A DNA stretch of 64,000 nt from NCBI GenBank assembly GCA_913058395.1, contig CAJXQI010000006.1:153835-217834 (forward strand), in the 5' to 3' direction. The notes beneath the pieces are model-generated. The model saw nothing but the letters and a program-made list of their open reading frames with translations. It had not been told where the DNA came from and ran no database searches. Below, in pieces: positions 7,830 to 17,465 of the stretch (positions within the stretch are counted from its first letter, which is position 1; each line of letters opens with the position of its first letter). The position numbers were made by a program, and so were the translations under genes. Source of the stretch: an uncultured Colwellia sp. (lineage in GTDB: Bacteria; Pseudomonadota; Gammaproteobacteria; Enterobacterales; Alteromonadaceae).

Positions 7830-10088
7830 ATGAGCTATCAGGTTTTAGCAAGAAAGTGGCGTCCAAAATCCTTTAATGAATTAATGGGACAAGAGCATGT
7901 TGTTACTGTATTAGTTAATGCGTTAACACAGCAAAGATTGCATCATGCCTATTTATTTACCGGAACTCGTGGTGTTGGTAAAACTACCATCGCCAGAATT
8001 TTTGCTAAAAGCCTAAATTGTGAACAAGGTGTCACTGCAACACCTTGTGGCATATGTGATGCCTGCGTTGATATTGACCAAGGGAAATTTGTTGATTTAC
8101 TTGAAATAGATGCGGCGTCGAAAACAAAAGTAGATGATACTCGAGAAATATTGGATAACGTTCAATATGCGCCTACTCGTGGCCGCTATAAAGTTTACCT
8201 TATAGATGAAGTTCATATGCTTTCTCGCAGCAGTTTTAACGCATTACTTAAAACGCTCGAAGAACCACCAGAACACGTTAAGTTTATATTGGCGACCACA
8301 GACCCACAAAAATTACCTGTTACCGTACTTTCTCGTTGTTTACAGTTTCATCTTAAAGCACTAACGATAACGCAAATTAGTGATAAGATTTGTGAAATTT
8401 TGACTAATGAAGCGATAAGTTTTGATGATGATGCCATTGCTTTATTAGCGAAAGCTGCCCGTGGTAGTATGCGAGATTGCTTAAGTTTAACCGATCAGAG
8501 TATTGCTCAAGGCGATGGCGCTATTAGTCGCAATGATGTCCAGCAAATGCTTGGCGGAGTAGACCGTGATTGGGTTTACAAAATTGTTATTGCCTTATTA
8601 AAACAAGATTCGACAGCATTAATGCAATTATCACTAGAAATTGCATCATATGCGCCAAGTTATAGTCGTTTGTCTGCAGAATTACTACAGCTATTACACC
8701 AAGTAGCAATGGCACAGGTTGTTGAAACAAACTTTAGTTTGTCGATTGAATATCAAAATATGCTGAAGCAATTTTGCCAATTAATGTCACCTGAAGATGT
8801 GCAGCTATATTATCAAATTGTTTTAAATGCCCGCAAAGATTTACCTTATGCTGACGATGAGCAAGCGGCATTCGATATGATGTTATTGAGGTTGTTAGCA
8901 TTTAAACCTGTAACTAATAATCTAAAATTACCAGAAAATAACGCCAATTTATCACAAAAGAAAAATCAAACAATTGAGCTTTTTGAGGGCATTATTTTTC
9001 CAGAAAGAAGTACCCAACAAGAGAATCAGCATAAGCAAGAAAATAAACTAGTAATTAGCGACGAACAAAGTATTGTTCCTGATTTTGCATCATCATCGCC
9101 ATCATCAGAAATGGATAATTCGGTAGTTAATGAACAAATTACAAGTCATGATGTTTCACCTGAACAATTAGCAGAGCGTAATACGCGATTAAATGTTGAG
9201 AATAACGAGAATGCTCAACTAAGTGTTGAGCGCAGTGATAATGCCCAAGCAGATGGTGAAATACTAACATCAGCTACAACAAATGATGCTTTAAACAATG
9301 AAATGTTGGCAATTGAGCAACAAGCTGATGCACTCGAAAATACTGTAGAGTTATCGCCAAATGAGCCAGTTTTAGTACAAGGTAATAATGAAACCAATTT
9401 AACTGAGCCAAATATAGTTGAACCTATCGAAAGGCAACAAGCTTCATTTGAGTCACCTGTTGCTGCGGCAATTGCAACTCGAAACATGCTCCGAAGTCGT
9501 AAGAAATCTTTGGAGGATGGCGAAAAAAAGTCTAGTGGCGCAACTATGCGTCAATCGCTAAGTCAGGTCGATAATAATGCAGATGAGGCTAAAGAAAGCT
9601 CGGTAAATGTTAGTAATAATCAGGCAAACGTTCCTGACTTGTCAACTGTACCTGAGCAACCTTATAGCGAAGATGTTATTGATCCTGCGACCATCAAGCG
9701 AGCAAACCAAGTTGATAGATGGGCGCACATGATTGACAGTATGTCGTTAATTGCACGGTTACGACAGTTAGCTATTCATGCAACAATTGATGAAACGTCT
9801 ACAGACGATTTATTGATCTTACAACTAGATCAATCAATAAAACATTTAAACAGTGATGCGGCTCATAAGCAACTAGGCGAGCGCATCTCTGAATATTTAC
9901 AGCGACCGGTGACAGTTGAGCTAAATATAGTTGAAAAGACTGTTGCAGATCCCTATCAAATTCAATCTGATATTAATAGCAAACGTTATGATTACGCGAA
10001 GCAAGTGCTCGCAGAAGATGAGATAGTGATAGCGTTGCAAGAACAATTTCAAGCTGAGCTTGATCAAGAAACCATCGTAGCGCGTTAA
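7830..10088 (+). CDS. dnaX: DNA polymerase III subunits tau and gamma
   Basis: The full frame gives the 752-residue tau subunit, longer than E. coli tau (643). It is the clamp-loader ATPase of the replisome. Walker A GTRGVGKT is at 45-52, zinc ligands are C64, C73, C76 and C79, the DEVH Walker B motif is near 127-130 and the SRC sensor near 168-170. Residues about 370-640 are a long, low-complexity acidic linker rich in Q, N and E. The C-terminal domain (about 640-752) should bind the polymerase core and DnaB. A programmed -1 frameshift cassette at 9512-9552 would give a 568-residue gamma that lacks this C-terminal domain. The gene lies between apt and ybaB. Confidence 0.97.
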   Translation: MSYQVLARKWRPKSFNELMGQEHVVTVLVNALTQQRLHHAYLFTGTRGVGKTTIARIFAKSLNCEQGVTATPCGICDACVDIDQGKFVDLLEIDAASKTKVDDTREILDNVQYAPTRGRYKVYLIDEVHMLSRSSFNALLKTLEEPPEHVKFILATTDPQKLPVTVLSRCLQFHLKALTITQISDKICEILTNEAISFDDDAIALLAKAARGSMRDCLSLTDQSIAQGDGAISRNDVQQMLGGVDRDWVYKIVIALLKQDSTALMQLSLEIASYAPSYSRLSAELLQLLHQVAMAQVVETNFSLSIEYQNMLKQFCQLMSPEDVQLYYQIVLNARKDLPYADDEQAAFDMMLLRLLAFKPVTNNLKLPENNANLSQKKNQTIELFEGIIFPERSTQQENQHKQENKLVISDEQSIVPDFASSSPSSEMDNSVVNEQITSHDVSPEQLAERNTRLNVENNENAQLSVERSDNAQADGEILTSATTNDALNNEMLAIEQQADALENTVELSPNEPVLVQGNNETNLTEPNIVEPIERQQASFESPVAAAIATRNMLRSRKKSLEDGEKKSSGATMRQSLSQVDNNADEAKESSVNVSNNQANVPDLSTVPEQPYSEDVIDPATIKRANQVDRWAHMIDSMSLIARLRQLAIHATIDETSTDDLLILQLDQSIKHLNSDAAHKQLGERISEYLQRPVTVELNIVEKTVADPYQIQSDINSKRYDYAKQVLAEDEIVIALQEQFQAELDQETIVAR
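9512..9552 (+). promoter_or_regulatory. dnaX: Programmed -1 ribosomal frameshift cassette in dnaX
   Basis: Three elements stand in the E. coli order. A Shine-Dalgarno-like GGAGG (9512-9516) lies 7 bases before the slippery heptamer A AAA AAG (9524-9530), which is in the correct phase (zero-frame codons GAA AAA AAG). A hairpin follows: GGCGCA (9537-9542) with TGCGTC (9547-9552) around a 4-base loop, 6 bases downstream. After a -1 slip the next codons are GTC and TAG (9533-9535), so gamma would be 567 residues plus one Val. E. coli dnaX has the same layout, also with one extra residue before the stop. Confidence 0.9.
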
Positions 10089-10154
10089 TCGTTACTTGAA
10101 TTTTTAGCCGTTAACATCTATCTTTGGCGGCATATTACTTTTGGAGTGAAAATT

Positions 10155-10481
10155 ATGATGAAAGGTGGCATGGGCAACTTAATGAAACAAGCCCAACAAA
10201 TGCAAGCAAAAATGGCTAAAGCACAAGAAGAGCTAGCTACAATGGAAGTTACAGGTGAATCAGGTGCAGGCATGGTTAAAGTAACCATGACAGGTAACCA
10301 CAATGTTCGTCGTGTTGCTATTGATGACAGCCTTATGGAAGACGACAAAGACATGTTGGAAGACTTAATTGCTGCAGCTACTAATGACGCTGTTCGTCGC
10401 GTTGAAGAGCAAAATAAAGAGAAAATGGGCGCTTTAACTGGTGGCATGCAAATGCCTCCAGGGATGAAAATGCCGTTCTAA
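10155..10481 (+). CDS. ybaB: YbaB/EbfC family nucleoid-associated protein
   Basis: The protein has 108 residues. It is a small dimeric DNA-binding protein, with the family features [17 protein letters not shown] at the start and [16 protein letters not shown] near the end. The start is placed at the ATG at 10155 because GGAG at 10143-10146 is 8 bases upstream; the in-frame GTG at 10146 overlaps that ribosome site. It follows dnaX by 66 bases. recR, which normally follows ybaB, is absent: a terminator comes at once. Confidence 0.95.
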   Translation: MMKGGMGNLMKQAQQMQAKMAKAQEELATMEVTGESGAGMVKVTMTGNHNVRRVAIDDSLMEDDKDMLEDLIAAATNDAVRRVEEQNKEKMGALTGGMQMPPGMKMPF

Positions 10482-10499
10482 ATTAGACATTATTAAAAG

Positions 10500-10524
10500 T
10501 AGCGCCTTCTGGCGCTATTTTTTT
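10500..10524 (+). terminator. Rho-independent terminator after ybaB
   Basis: TAGCGCC (10500-10506) pairs with GGCGCTA (10511-10517) around TTCT, followed by seven T. It ends the apt-dnaX-ybaB transcript. Confidence 0.9.
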
Positions 10525-10681
10525 GCCTGAATTACAAGGTACCAAATAGACATTTTGTGATGGAATAACATAATCCACTCTTTAGGTCTGGGTTACTTTA
10601 TAGAGGCGTTGCATACTACTAATGCAGAAGTGCGGAAAGTCTAGATAGTTAGCCGCTAAGTTAATTCTTAGCGGCTTTTTT
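10525..10681 (+). other. Intergenic segment ending in an unassigned terminator; possible small RNA
   Basis: After the ybaB terminator there are about 125 bases without an open frame, then a second strong terminator: AGCCGCTAAG (10651-10660) with CTTAGCGGCT (10667-10676) and a T run to 10681. No coding gene between the two terminators needs it. A smaller hairpin TGCAT/ATGCA sits around 10610-10626. It is not 4.5S RNA or tRNA by inspection. I found no good promoter, so a small RNA is only a suggestion. Confidence 0.3.
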
Positions 10682-10770
10682 AATTCTCAATTAGTCAATA
10701 AATACTGATGCTGAGCATATAAGATGTTTGAATTCCGAGTAAAAAATCAATATGGTTCTAATGTATAATT

Positions 10771-10818
10771 AAATATCTAGACGTCTATACGTTTAGGTGT
10801 TGACATATCTAGAAATCC
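10771..10818 (+). promoter_or_regulatory. MetJ operator array (six met boxes)
   Basis: Six contiguous octamers match the MetJ consensus AGACGTCT to different degrees: AAATATCT, AGACGTCT (perfect, 10779-10786), ATACGTTT (6 of 8), AGGTGTTG (4 of 8), ACATATCT (5 of 8) and AGAAATCC (5 of 8). Tandem boxes of this kind bind arrays of the MetJ-SAM repressor. The array lies 96 bases before metA, so metA-metH should be repressed when methionine is plentiful. Confidence 0.8.
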
Positions 10819-10913
10819 AAGTCACATTATAGGGAGAGATAAATAGCAAAGAAGTCAGGCTGTTTTTCAGCATTATTTTATACTTAAAGAACATTAGGAA
10901 TTAGGTTAGCCCC

Positions 10914-11864
10914 ATGCCCATTAAAATCCCCAATGAATTGCCCGCTTTAACGGTATTAGACAATGAAAACATTTTTGTAATGTCTGAGCACCGTGCAGCG
11001 AATCAAGAAATTCGTCCAATGAAGGTGGCTATTCTTAACCTAATGCCTAATAAGATTAAAACTGAGGTGCAAATTCTTCGCATGTTGGCTAATACGCCGC
11101 TGCAAATAAATGTAGAGTTTGTTCGAATTCATGCTAACGAATCTAAAAATACTCCTCAGGCACATTTAGATAACTTTTATCGCTTGTTCGATGATATTAA
11201 AGACAAGCAATATGACGGCTTGATTATCACAGGTGCGCCATTGGCATTACTTGATTATCAGCAAGTTACGTTTTGGGACAAGATCTGTGAAGTATTTGAT
11301 TGGGCAGAAAAAAATGTTACTTCTACGATGTTTTCTTGTTGGGCTGCACATGCTGCACTTTACCATCACTATGGTTTGAAACGACACTTACGCGAGCAAA
11401 AGCTTTCTGGTGTTTATCGTCATCGCTGCTTAAAGCCAAAAGAGCAGTTAACTCGTGGCTTTGATGAAAGTTTTAATGTGCCACATTCTCGTTATGGCTA
11501 TATCGAAAAAACGGACTATCAGACACTAGATAATTTGGAAATATTAGCTGAGTCGGCTGATGCCGGGGTTTATTTGGTTGCAAGTAAAAATAAGCAACAA
11601 GTGTACTTAACAGGGCACCCTGAGTATGACGCATCAACACTGAGTGAAGAATATTTTCGTGATCTAGAATCAGGCGTAGCTGCTGTCATTCCTGATAGCT
11701 ATTTTGCTGATAATGACCCTAGTGCTGAAACCGCTAATACTTGGCGCAGCCATGGCAGCTTATTATTTACCAACTGGCTAAATTATTACGTCTACCAAAT
11801 TACACCGTATCAATTAGATGCCGATCATATTCAAGCAATTCACCCAGGAAATTCTCGTGGCTAA
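10914..11864 (+). CDS. metA: Homoserine O-succinyltransferase
   Basis: The protein has 316 residues (E. coli 309). It acylates homoserine from an acyl-CoA in the first committed step of methionine synthesis. Catalytic residues are visible: nucleophile C142 in the [12 protein letters not shown] motif, H235 and E237 in LTGHPEYD. The start [11 protein letters not shown] matches the family. metH follows with an 8-base overlap. MetJ boxes lie upstream. Some members of this family use acetyl-CoA instead; the sequence alone does not settle the acyl donor. Confidence 0.96.
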   Translation: MPIKIPNELPALTVLDNENIFVMSEHRAANQEIRPMKVAILNLMPNKIKTEVQILRMLANTPLQINVEFVRIHANESKNTPQAHLDNFYRLFDDIKDKQYDGLIITGAPLALLDYQQVTFWDKICEVFDWAEKNVTSTMFSCWAAHAALYHHYGLKRHLREQKLSGVYRHRCLKPKEQLTRGFDESFNVPHSRYGYIEKTDYQTLDNLEILAESADAGVYLVASKNKQQVYLTGHPEYDASTLSEEYFRDLESGVAAVIPDSYFADNDPSAETANTWRSHGSLLFTNWLNYYVYQITPYQLDADHIQAIHPGNSRG

Positions 11865-14800
11865 GCAAGTAAACTCAAATCTAAATATTGGTTCAAGCAG
11901 CCAATTAGGCACGCAAGTGACATTATCTTCATCTTATAGCTTGTTGCAGGCACAGCTAGAAAAGCACATTTTAATTTTGGATGGTGCTATGGGCACCATG
12001 ATCCAAGCGTATAAGTTTGAAGAACAAGATTATCGTGGTGAGCAATTTGCTGATTGGCATTGCGACGTTAAAGGCAACAACGATATGTTGGTGCTGACAC
12101 AGCCTGATGTCATTAAAGCCATTCATCGCGAATATCTTGACGCCGGTGCTGACATTCTTGAAACCAATACCTTTAACGCAACAACAATTGCCATGGCAGA
12201 CTATGATATGGAAGTTCATAGTGCCGATATTAATTTAAAAGCGGCACAGTTAGCACGTGAAGTTGCTGATGAATTTACCAAGAAAAACCCAGATAGACCT
12301 CGTTTTGTTGCTGGTGTTTTAGGGCCAACCAACCGTACTTGTTCGATATCACCAGATGTTAACGACCCAGCATATCGTAATGTCACTTTTGATCAGTTAA
12401 AAGATGCTTATATTGAATCGACCAATGCTTTGCTTGACGGTGGCAGTGATATCATTTTAATTGAAACGATATTTGATACCCTTAATGCTAAAGCCGCCAT
12501 TTTTGCTGTTGAAACAGTTTTTGAAACACGTGGTGAGCGTTTTCCTGTCATGATTTCAGGCACCATTACTGATGCCTCAGGGCGAACGTTATCTGGGCAA
12601 ACCACCGAAGCCTTTTATAATTCACTTCGTCATGCAAAACCCATTTCATTTGGTCTTAACTGTGCGCTAGGTCCGGTTGAATTACGTCAATATGTCGAAG
12701 AACTCAGCCGTATATCTGATGTTGCGGTATCTGCCCACCCTAATGCTGGCTTACCCAATGCTTTTGGTGAGTATGACTTTACCGTTGAAGATATGGATAA
12801 GCACGTTGCTGAGTGGGCAAGTTCTGGCTTTTTAAATATTATTGGTGGTTGTTGTGGTACCACGCCGGCACATATTAAAGGTATGGCTGAGGCGGTTGCT
12901 AACATTATTCCACGTGAAATTAAGCCAAGAGAAATTGCTTGTCGTCTATCTGGGTTAGAAGCGTTAACCATTAAGGATGATACTTTATTTGTTAATGTCG
13001 GTGAGCGAACTAATGTTACCGGTTCTGCCATTTTTAAACGTTTAATCACCGAGGAAAACTACGATCAAGCGATTGCTGTTGCGTTGCAGCAAGTCGAAAA
13101 TGGCGCGCAAGTTATTGATATCAATATGGATGAAGGCATGTTGGACTCAAAAGCCGCCATGGTGCGCTTTTTAAACCTTATTGCCGGTGAGCCAGATATC
13201 GCGAAAGTACCAATTATGCTTGATTCTTCTAAATGGGATATTTTGGAAGAAGGTTTAAAGTGTATACAAGGTAAAGGTGTTGTTAACTCGATAAGTTTGA
13301 AAGAAGGCGAAGACAATTTCCGAGAGCAAGCAGAATTACTACGTCGTTATGGCGCAGCTGTTATTGTTATGGCATTTGATGAAACAGGCCAAGCCGATAC
13401 ACGAGAGCGCAAGTTTGAAATCTGTCAGCGCGCTTATCATATTCTGGTCAATGAAATTGGTTATCCAGCAGAAGATATTATCTTTGATCCGAATATTTTT
13501 GCGGTTGCAACCGGTATTGATGAACACAATAACTACGCCCGAGACTTTATTGAAGCGGTTGCTGATATTAAGCAAAATTTACCGCATGCAATGATTTCAG
13601 GTGGAGTGTCCAATGTCTCATTTTCATTTCGTGGCAATAACCCGGTACGTGAAGCCATTCATGCTGTGTTTCTTTACCATGCGATAAAAAATGGCATGGA
13701 TATGGGCATTGTTAATGCTGGTCAGCTAGCCATTTATTCCGATATTCCTGACAATTTACGTTTAGCGGTTGAAGACGTTATTCAAAATTCTGATGATGGC
13801 GCAACTGAGCGTTTATTAGATGTTGCCGAGGAATATCGTGGGCAAGCGGGCAGTAAAAATAATAAGGCCGATTTAACTTGGCGTGAATTACCGGTTAAAA
13901 AGCGCTTAGAGTATTCATTAGTAAAAGGTATTAATGAGTTTATTGTTGAAGACACAGAAGCCGCACGATTAGAAGCTACTAGACCGCTCGATGTTATCGA
14001 AGGGCCATTGATGGATGGCATGAATGTGGTTGGTGATTTATTCGGTGCTGGTGAAATGTTCTTACCGCAAGTGGTTAAGTCAGCACGAGTAATGAAACAA
14101 GCGGTAGCACATTTAAATCCTTTTATTGAAGCTGAAAAAACCGAAGTGAAATCTAACGGTAAAGTACTACTAGCAACGGTAAAAGGTGATGTTCATGATA
14201 TTGGTAAAAATATTGTTGGCGTAGTTTTGCAGTGTAACAATTACGATATTATTGATTTAGGTGTGATGGTGTCATGTGAAGATATTTTACGTGTTGCTCG
14301 TGAAGAAAAAGTAGATATTATCGGCTTGTCAGGCTTGATCACGCCATCACTTGATGAAATGGTTCATGTCGCTAAGGAAATGAAACGACAAGAATTTGAT
14401 TTACCGCTTCTTATTGGTGGCGCGACAACATCTAAAGCGCATACCGCAGTTAAAATTGAACCACAATTTCAGCACCCCGTTGTTTACGTGCCTAACGCTT
14501 CACGTTCAGTATCAGTGGTGAGCACGCTATTATCTGAAGAAAACAAAGCCGCCTTTGTTGAGCGACAAAAAGCAGAATATGTAAAAGTGCGTGAGCGCCA
14601 TTATAAAAAAGGCCCACGTTCAAGTTTAATTCCATTGTCGGAAGCTAGAGCTAATGCCACGCCAATTAGTTTTGAGGAATATACCCCTAAAGTTCCTAAT
14701 AAGCTTGGTGTTACGGTATTGGACAGTATCGATTTAAATATCGTTAGAAACTATATTGATTGGACGCCGTTTTTTATGACTTGGCAGTTGTCCGGTAAAT

Positions 14801-15609
14801 ATCCCTTGATCCTTCGTCATGAAGTTGTCGGTGAAGAGGCCACTAAGTTATTTAATGATGCTAATGCCATGTTAGATGATGTTGTTAATAATAAAAAGTT
14901 AACGGCAAAAGCGGTGTTTGGTCTATTTCCTGCAAACCGTGAACAAGACGATTTACAGCTTTATACGGATGAATCGCGTACTGAGCCGTTAATGAAATTA
15001 CACCAGTTGCGTCAGCAAAGTAAGAAACCTGCAGGGCAATATAACCGCTGTTTAGCTGATTATGTTGCTGATAAAGCCTCTGGTATTGATGATTACATTG
15101 GCGCGTTTGCAGTCTCTGCAGGTTTTGGCGTTGAAGCATTAGTAAAAGCTTTTGATGCAGACCATGACGATTACAATAGTATTTTAATTAAAGCGGTTGC
15201 CGATAGATTAGCTGAAGCGAGTGCTGAATACCTTCACGAACAAATTCGTAAAGACTATTGGGGCTACGCTCCTGATGAAAATTTAAATAACGATAGTTTA
15301 ATACGAGAACAATACCAAGGGATACGACCAGCACCAGGGTATCCTGCCTGTCCTGAACATACTGAAAAGGGTTTGCTGTGGGAGTTACTTAATGTTGAAG
15401 AAAATATTGGTATGGAACTAACATCAAGCTTTGCGATGTGGCCAGGTGCCGCTGTTAGTGGTTGGTATTTCGCTCACCCTGAATCAAAATACTTTGCGGT
15501 AGCGAAAGTTGCCCAAGACCAAGTCGAAAATTACGCAGGGCGTAAAGAAATGACCATGCCACAAGCTGAGCGTTGGCTGTCAGCTAATTTAGATTATGAA
15601 CCAAGTTAA
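11857..15609 (+). CDS. metH: Cobalamin-dependent methionine synthase
   Basis: The protein has 1250 residues. It transfers the methyl group of 5-methyl-tetrahydrofolate through cobalamin to homocysteine. Domains in order: homocysteine-binding barrel with zinc ligands C269, C332 and C333 (GGCCGT), pterin-binding barrel, cobalamin cap and Rossmann domain with H780 of DVHDIGKN as the lower cobalt ligand, and the SAM-binding reactivation domain ([12 protein letters not shown] from about 1157). The GTG start at 11857 is chosen because AGGA stands 7 bases upstream and gives an 8-base overlap with metA; an earlier in-frame ATG at 11818 lies deep inside metA with no ribosome site. Cofactor supply probably comes from the operon at 45920-49295. 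Confidence 0.97.
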   Translation: MAKQVNSNLNIGSSSQLGTQVTLSSSYSLLQAQLEKHILILDGAMGTMIQAYKFEEQDYRGEQFADWHCDVKGNNDMLVLTQPDVIKAIHREYLDAGADILETNTFNATTIAMADYDMEVHSADINLKAAQLAREVADEFTKKNPDRPRFVAGVLGPTNRTCSISPDVNDPAYRNVTFDQLKDAYIESTNALLDGGSDIILIETIFDTLNAKAAIFAVETVFETRGERFPVMISGTITDASGRTLSGQTTEAFYNSLRHAKPISFGLNCALGPVELRQYVEELSRISDVAVSAHPNAGLPNAFGEYDFTVEDMDKHVAEWASSGFLNIIGGCCGTTPAHIKGMAEAVANIIPREIKPREIACRLSGLEALTIKDDTLFVNVGERTNVTGSAIFKRLITEENYDQAIAVALQQVENGAQVIDINMDEGMLDSKAAMVRFLNLIAGEPDIAKVPIMLDSSKWDILEEGLKCIQGKGVVNSISLKEGEDNFREQAELLRRYGAAVIVMAFDETGQADTRERKFEICQRAYHILVNEIGYPAEDIIFDPNIFAVATGIDEHNNYARDFIEAVADIKQNLPHAMISGGVSNVSFSFRGNNPVREAIHAVFLYHAIKNGMDMGIVNAGQLAIYSDIPDNLRLAVEDVIQNSDDGATERLLDVAEEYRGQAGSKNNKADLTWRELPVKKRLEYSLVKGINEFIVEDTEAARLEATRPLDVIEGPLMDGMNVVGDLFGAGEMFLPQVVKSARVMKQAVAHLNPFIEAEKTEVKSNGKVLLATVKGDVHDIGKNIVGVVLQCNNYDIIDLGVMVSCEDILRVAREEKVDIIGLSGLITPSLDEMVHVAKEMKRQEFDLPLLIGGATTSKAHTAVKIEPQFQHPVVYVPNASRSVSVVSTLLSEENKAAFVERQKAEYVKVRERHYKKGPRSSLIPLSEARANATPISFEEYTPKVPNKLGVTVLDSIDLNIVRNYIDWTPFFMTWQLSGKYPLILRHEVVGEEATKLFNDANAMLDDVVNNKKLTAKAVFGLFPANREQDDLQLYTDESRTEPLMKLHQLRQQSKKPAGQYNRCLADYVADKASGIDDYIGAFAVSAGFGVEALVKAFDADHDDYNSILIKAVADRLAEASAEYLHEQIRKDYWGYAPDENLNNDSLIREQYQGIRPAPGYPACPEHTEKGLLWELLNVEENIGMELTSSFAMWPGAAVSGWYFAHPESKYFAVAKVAQDQVENYAGRKEMTMPQAERWLSANLDYEPS

Positions 15610-15619
15610 GTTATATGTG

Positions 15620-15647
15620 AGCTACCTCAAAGCGCTTTGAGGTAGCT
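15620..15647. terminator. Perfect palindromic hairpin between metH and radA
   Basis: A 28-base perfect palindrome with 13-base arms of the type AGCTACCTCAAAG around a CG centre sits 10 bases after the metH stop and 40 bases from the convergent radA stop. It has no T run on either side, so it may act as a bidirectional transcript end or 3'-stabilising hairpin instead of a textbook terminator. Confidence 0.65.
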
Positions 15648-15687
15648 ATAACATGATAGAAGTGGATTGTAATCGCTAGCAGGGGAG

Positions 15688-17076
15688 TTACTTTATTAAT
15701 TCAATTAACTCATGAATTGTTTTAACTGCGGTGATTTTTGCGCCTAAACCTTCCATTGATTTGTGGTAATTTCGAAATGGAATAAATATTTCTGAAAAGC
15801 CATGTTGCGCGGCTTCTTTAACTCGCGGTACACCACTATCAATAGGGCGTACATCGCCATTTAAGCTCAACTCACCCATAATACAAGTGGTTCGTGGGAT
15901 AACAAATTCGTTTAAACTACTGAGCAGTGCAGTAACAAGTGCAAGATCAATACAAGTTTCCGACTCATCAATTTTTAGACCGCCAACAATGTTAAAAAAA
16001 GTGTCATGGTAAATCTTTGTTTTTGTATGTTTACGCAAAATACCAGTGAGCATTTTGATACGGTTCATATTCAAACCAACACAAACTCGTTGAGGAAACT
16101 CAGCTTCTGTTTCAGTCGTCAAACATTGAATTTCTAACAACAAATTCCGATTACCTTTACGTATACAGGTAATTGCTGAGCCCGGAGATTCAGTTGTTGA
16201 GCCAGATAAAAATATTTCACTTGGGTTATCAACGCTGAGCATACCTTTTTCACACATTTTAAAAATACCAACGGTATCAATATCACCAAAACGGTTTTTG
16301 TTAGCACGTAGTGTACGTATTTGCCCGTCATTTGTGTCGATATGCAATAACGCATCGACAATATGAACTAAGGTTTGAGGGCCGGCTATTTCATTGTTTT
16401 TATTAACATGAGCAATTAAAAACATGGTGACGTTATTTTGCTTACAGTATTGTGTTAAAGATTGTGCGGCACTTTTTACTTGAGAAGGAGAGCCAGGACT
16501 ACCATTAGCATTTTCGGTCACTACTGCCTGAATTGAGTCAATGACAGCAAATTTAATTTGTTTCTTATCCAATTCTTCAATGATTGCTTCAACACTAGTT
16601 TCCGACAATAGATAAAGTTCATCAGGGTTATAATCAAGCTTTAAACGTTGCACTCGGTTTTTAAACTGTGAGAGAGATTCTTCCGCGGTACAATAAAGAG
16701 ATGGCCTTAGTTTTGACATACGCGCCACTAAATCTGAAAGTAGTGTGGTTTTACCTGCTCCCGGATCACCAGAAATAATATTGACGGAACCCGTAGTTAC
16801 GCCACCACATAATACTCGGTCAAGCTCACCTATACCGGTAAGTTGCTTTTCTGCCTCAATAGATTCAATTTCGTTAATTTTCTTTGAGCCACCGCCAACA
16901 CCACCTGCGTAACCGCCAACTGATGTACGATTACTACTTGAACCTTTGCTTTGGCTTGCTGAAACCTTCATTTCAGCCAATGTGTTCCAAGCACCACAGC
17001 GACATTGACCTTGCCAACGTGGGTAGTCCATTCCGCAGTCTGTACAGACAAATTGTAGTTTTGGTGCTTTTGCCAT
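15688..17076 (-). CDS. radA: DNA repair protein RadA
   Basis: The protein has 462 residues. It is a RecA-like ATPase and helicase that processes recombination branches. A four-cysteine zinc finger (C11, C14, C25, C27) is followed by Walker A GDPGAGKTT (near 98-106), the RadA-specific KNRFG motif near 256-260 and a C-terminal Lon-like domain. It converges with metH and is divergent from the PilZ gene. Confidence 0.97.
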   Translation of the reverse strand: MAKAPKLQFVCTDCGMDYPRWQGQCRCGAWNTLAEMKVSASQSKGSSSNRTSVGGYAGGVGGGSKKINEIESIEAEKQLTGIGELDRVLCGGVTTGSVNIISGDPGAGKTTLLSDLVARMSKLRPSLYCTAEESLSQFKNRVQRLKLDYNPDELYLLSETSVEAIIEELDKKQIKFAVIDSIQAVVTENANGSPGSPSQVKSAAQSLTQYCKQNNVTMFLIAHVNKNNEIAGPQTLVHIVDALLHIDTNDGQIRTLRANKNRFGDIDTVGIFKMCEKGMLSVDNPSEIFLSGSTTESPGSAITCIRKGNRNLLLEIQCLTTETEAEFPQRVCVGLNMNRIKMLTGILRKHTKTKIYHDTFFNIVGGLKIDESETCIDLALVTALLSSLNEFVIPRTTCIMGELSLNGDVRPIDSGVPRVKEAAQHGFSEIFIPFRNYHKSMEGLGAKITAVKTIHELIELIK

Positions 17077-17465
17077 CTGAAATTCCTACTCTTTTACATG
17101 TTTTTTTTAATTATGCGTTGATGCTATAGTCAAAATTATGACAAACCATTGAACTTTATTCATATTTTATATTATTTTGTCAAACGACTTACTTTTCATT
17201 CGCCATGATAAAGCATTTTATCTAATACGGTTGGTTCTTCGTTACCATTTTTTCGAGGTAACACTAAATATTTGTTTTAATTCGGCTGAAATCATTGATA
17301 TTTAGCTTGGGTGGTTGTAATAGGTATAATTCTTGCTTTGAATTAATTAATTATGTACTAATCGACAATTATCTTAGTGCTGTTATAGTGTTATTTATTA
17401 AGGCACTTATACTAGATCAATATGCGATAAGTAGTTTTCTTTATTGTAAAGATATTAAAGCGTAA
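17077..17465. other. Intergenic region between radA and the PilZ gene
   Basis: This 389-bp divergent region must hold both promoters. It is AT-rich. A small hairpin, GTTACC (17241-17246) with GGTAAC (17257-17262), is the only structure I see; no open frame or RNA gene is evident. Confidence 0.4.

Noticed and set aside
9521..9535. Run of seven A in dnaX as a frameshift mutation or sequencing error
   Set aside because: The zero frame continues for 185 codons into a tau C-terminal domain and no disabling stop follows; the run fits the known recoding site.
10560..10681. 4.5S signal-recognition RNA
   Set aside because: The conserved GGTCAGGTCCGGAAGGAAGC-type core is not present.
12687..13049. 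Long open frame antisense to metH
   Set aside because: It lies fully inside a conserved gene, has no ribosome site and its product resembles nothing; it is a shadow of metH codons. The same applies to other long antisense frames in metH, prfC, comEC and secD.
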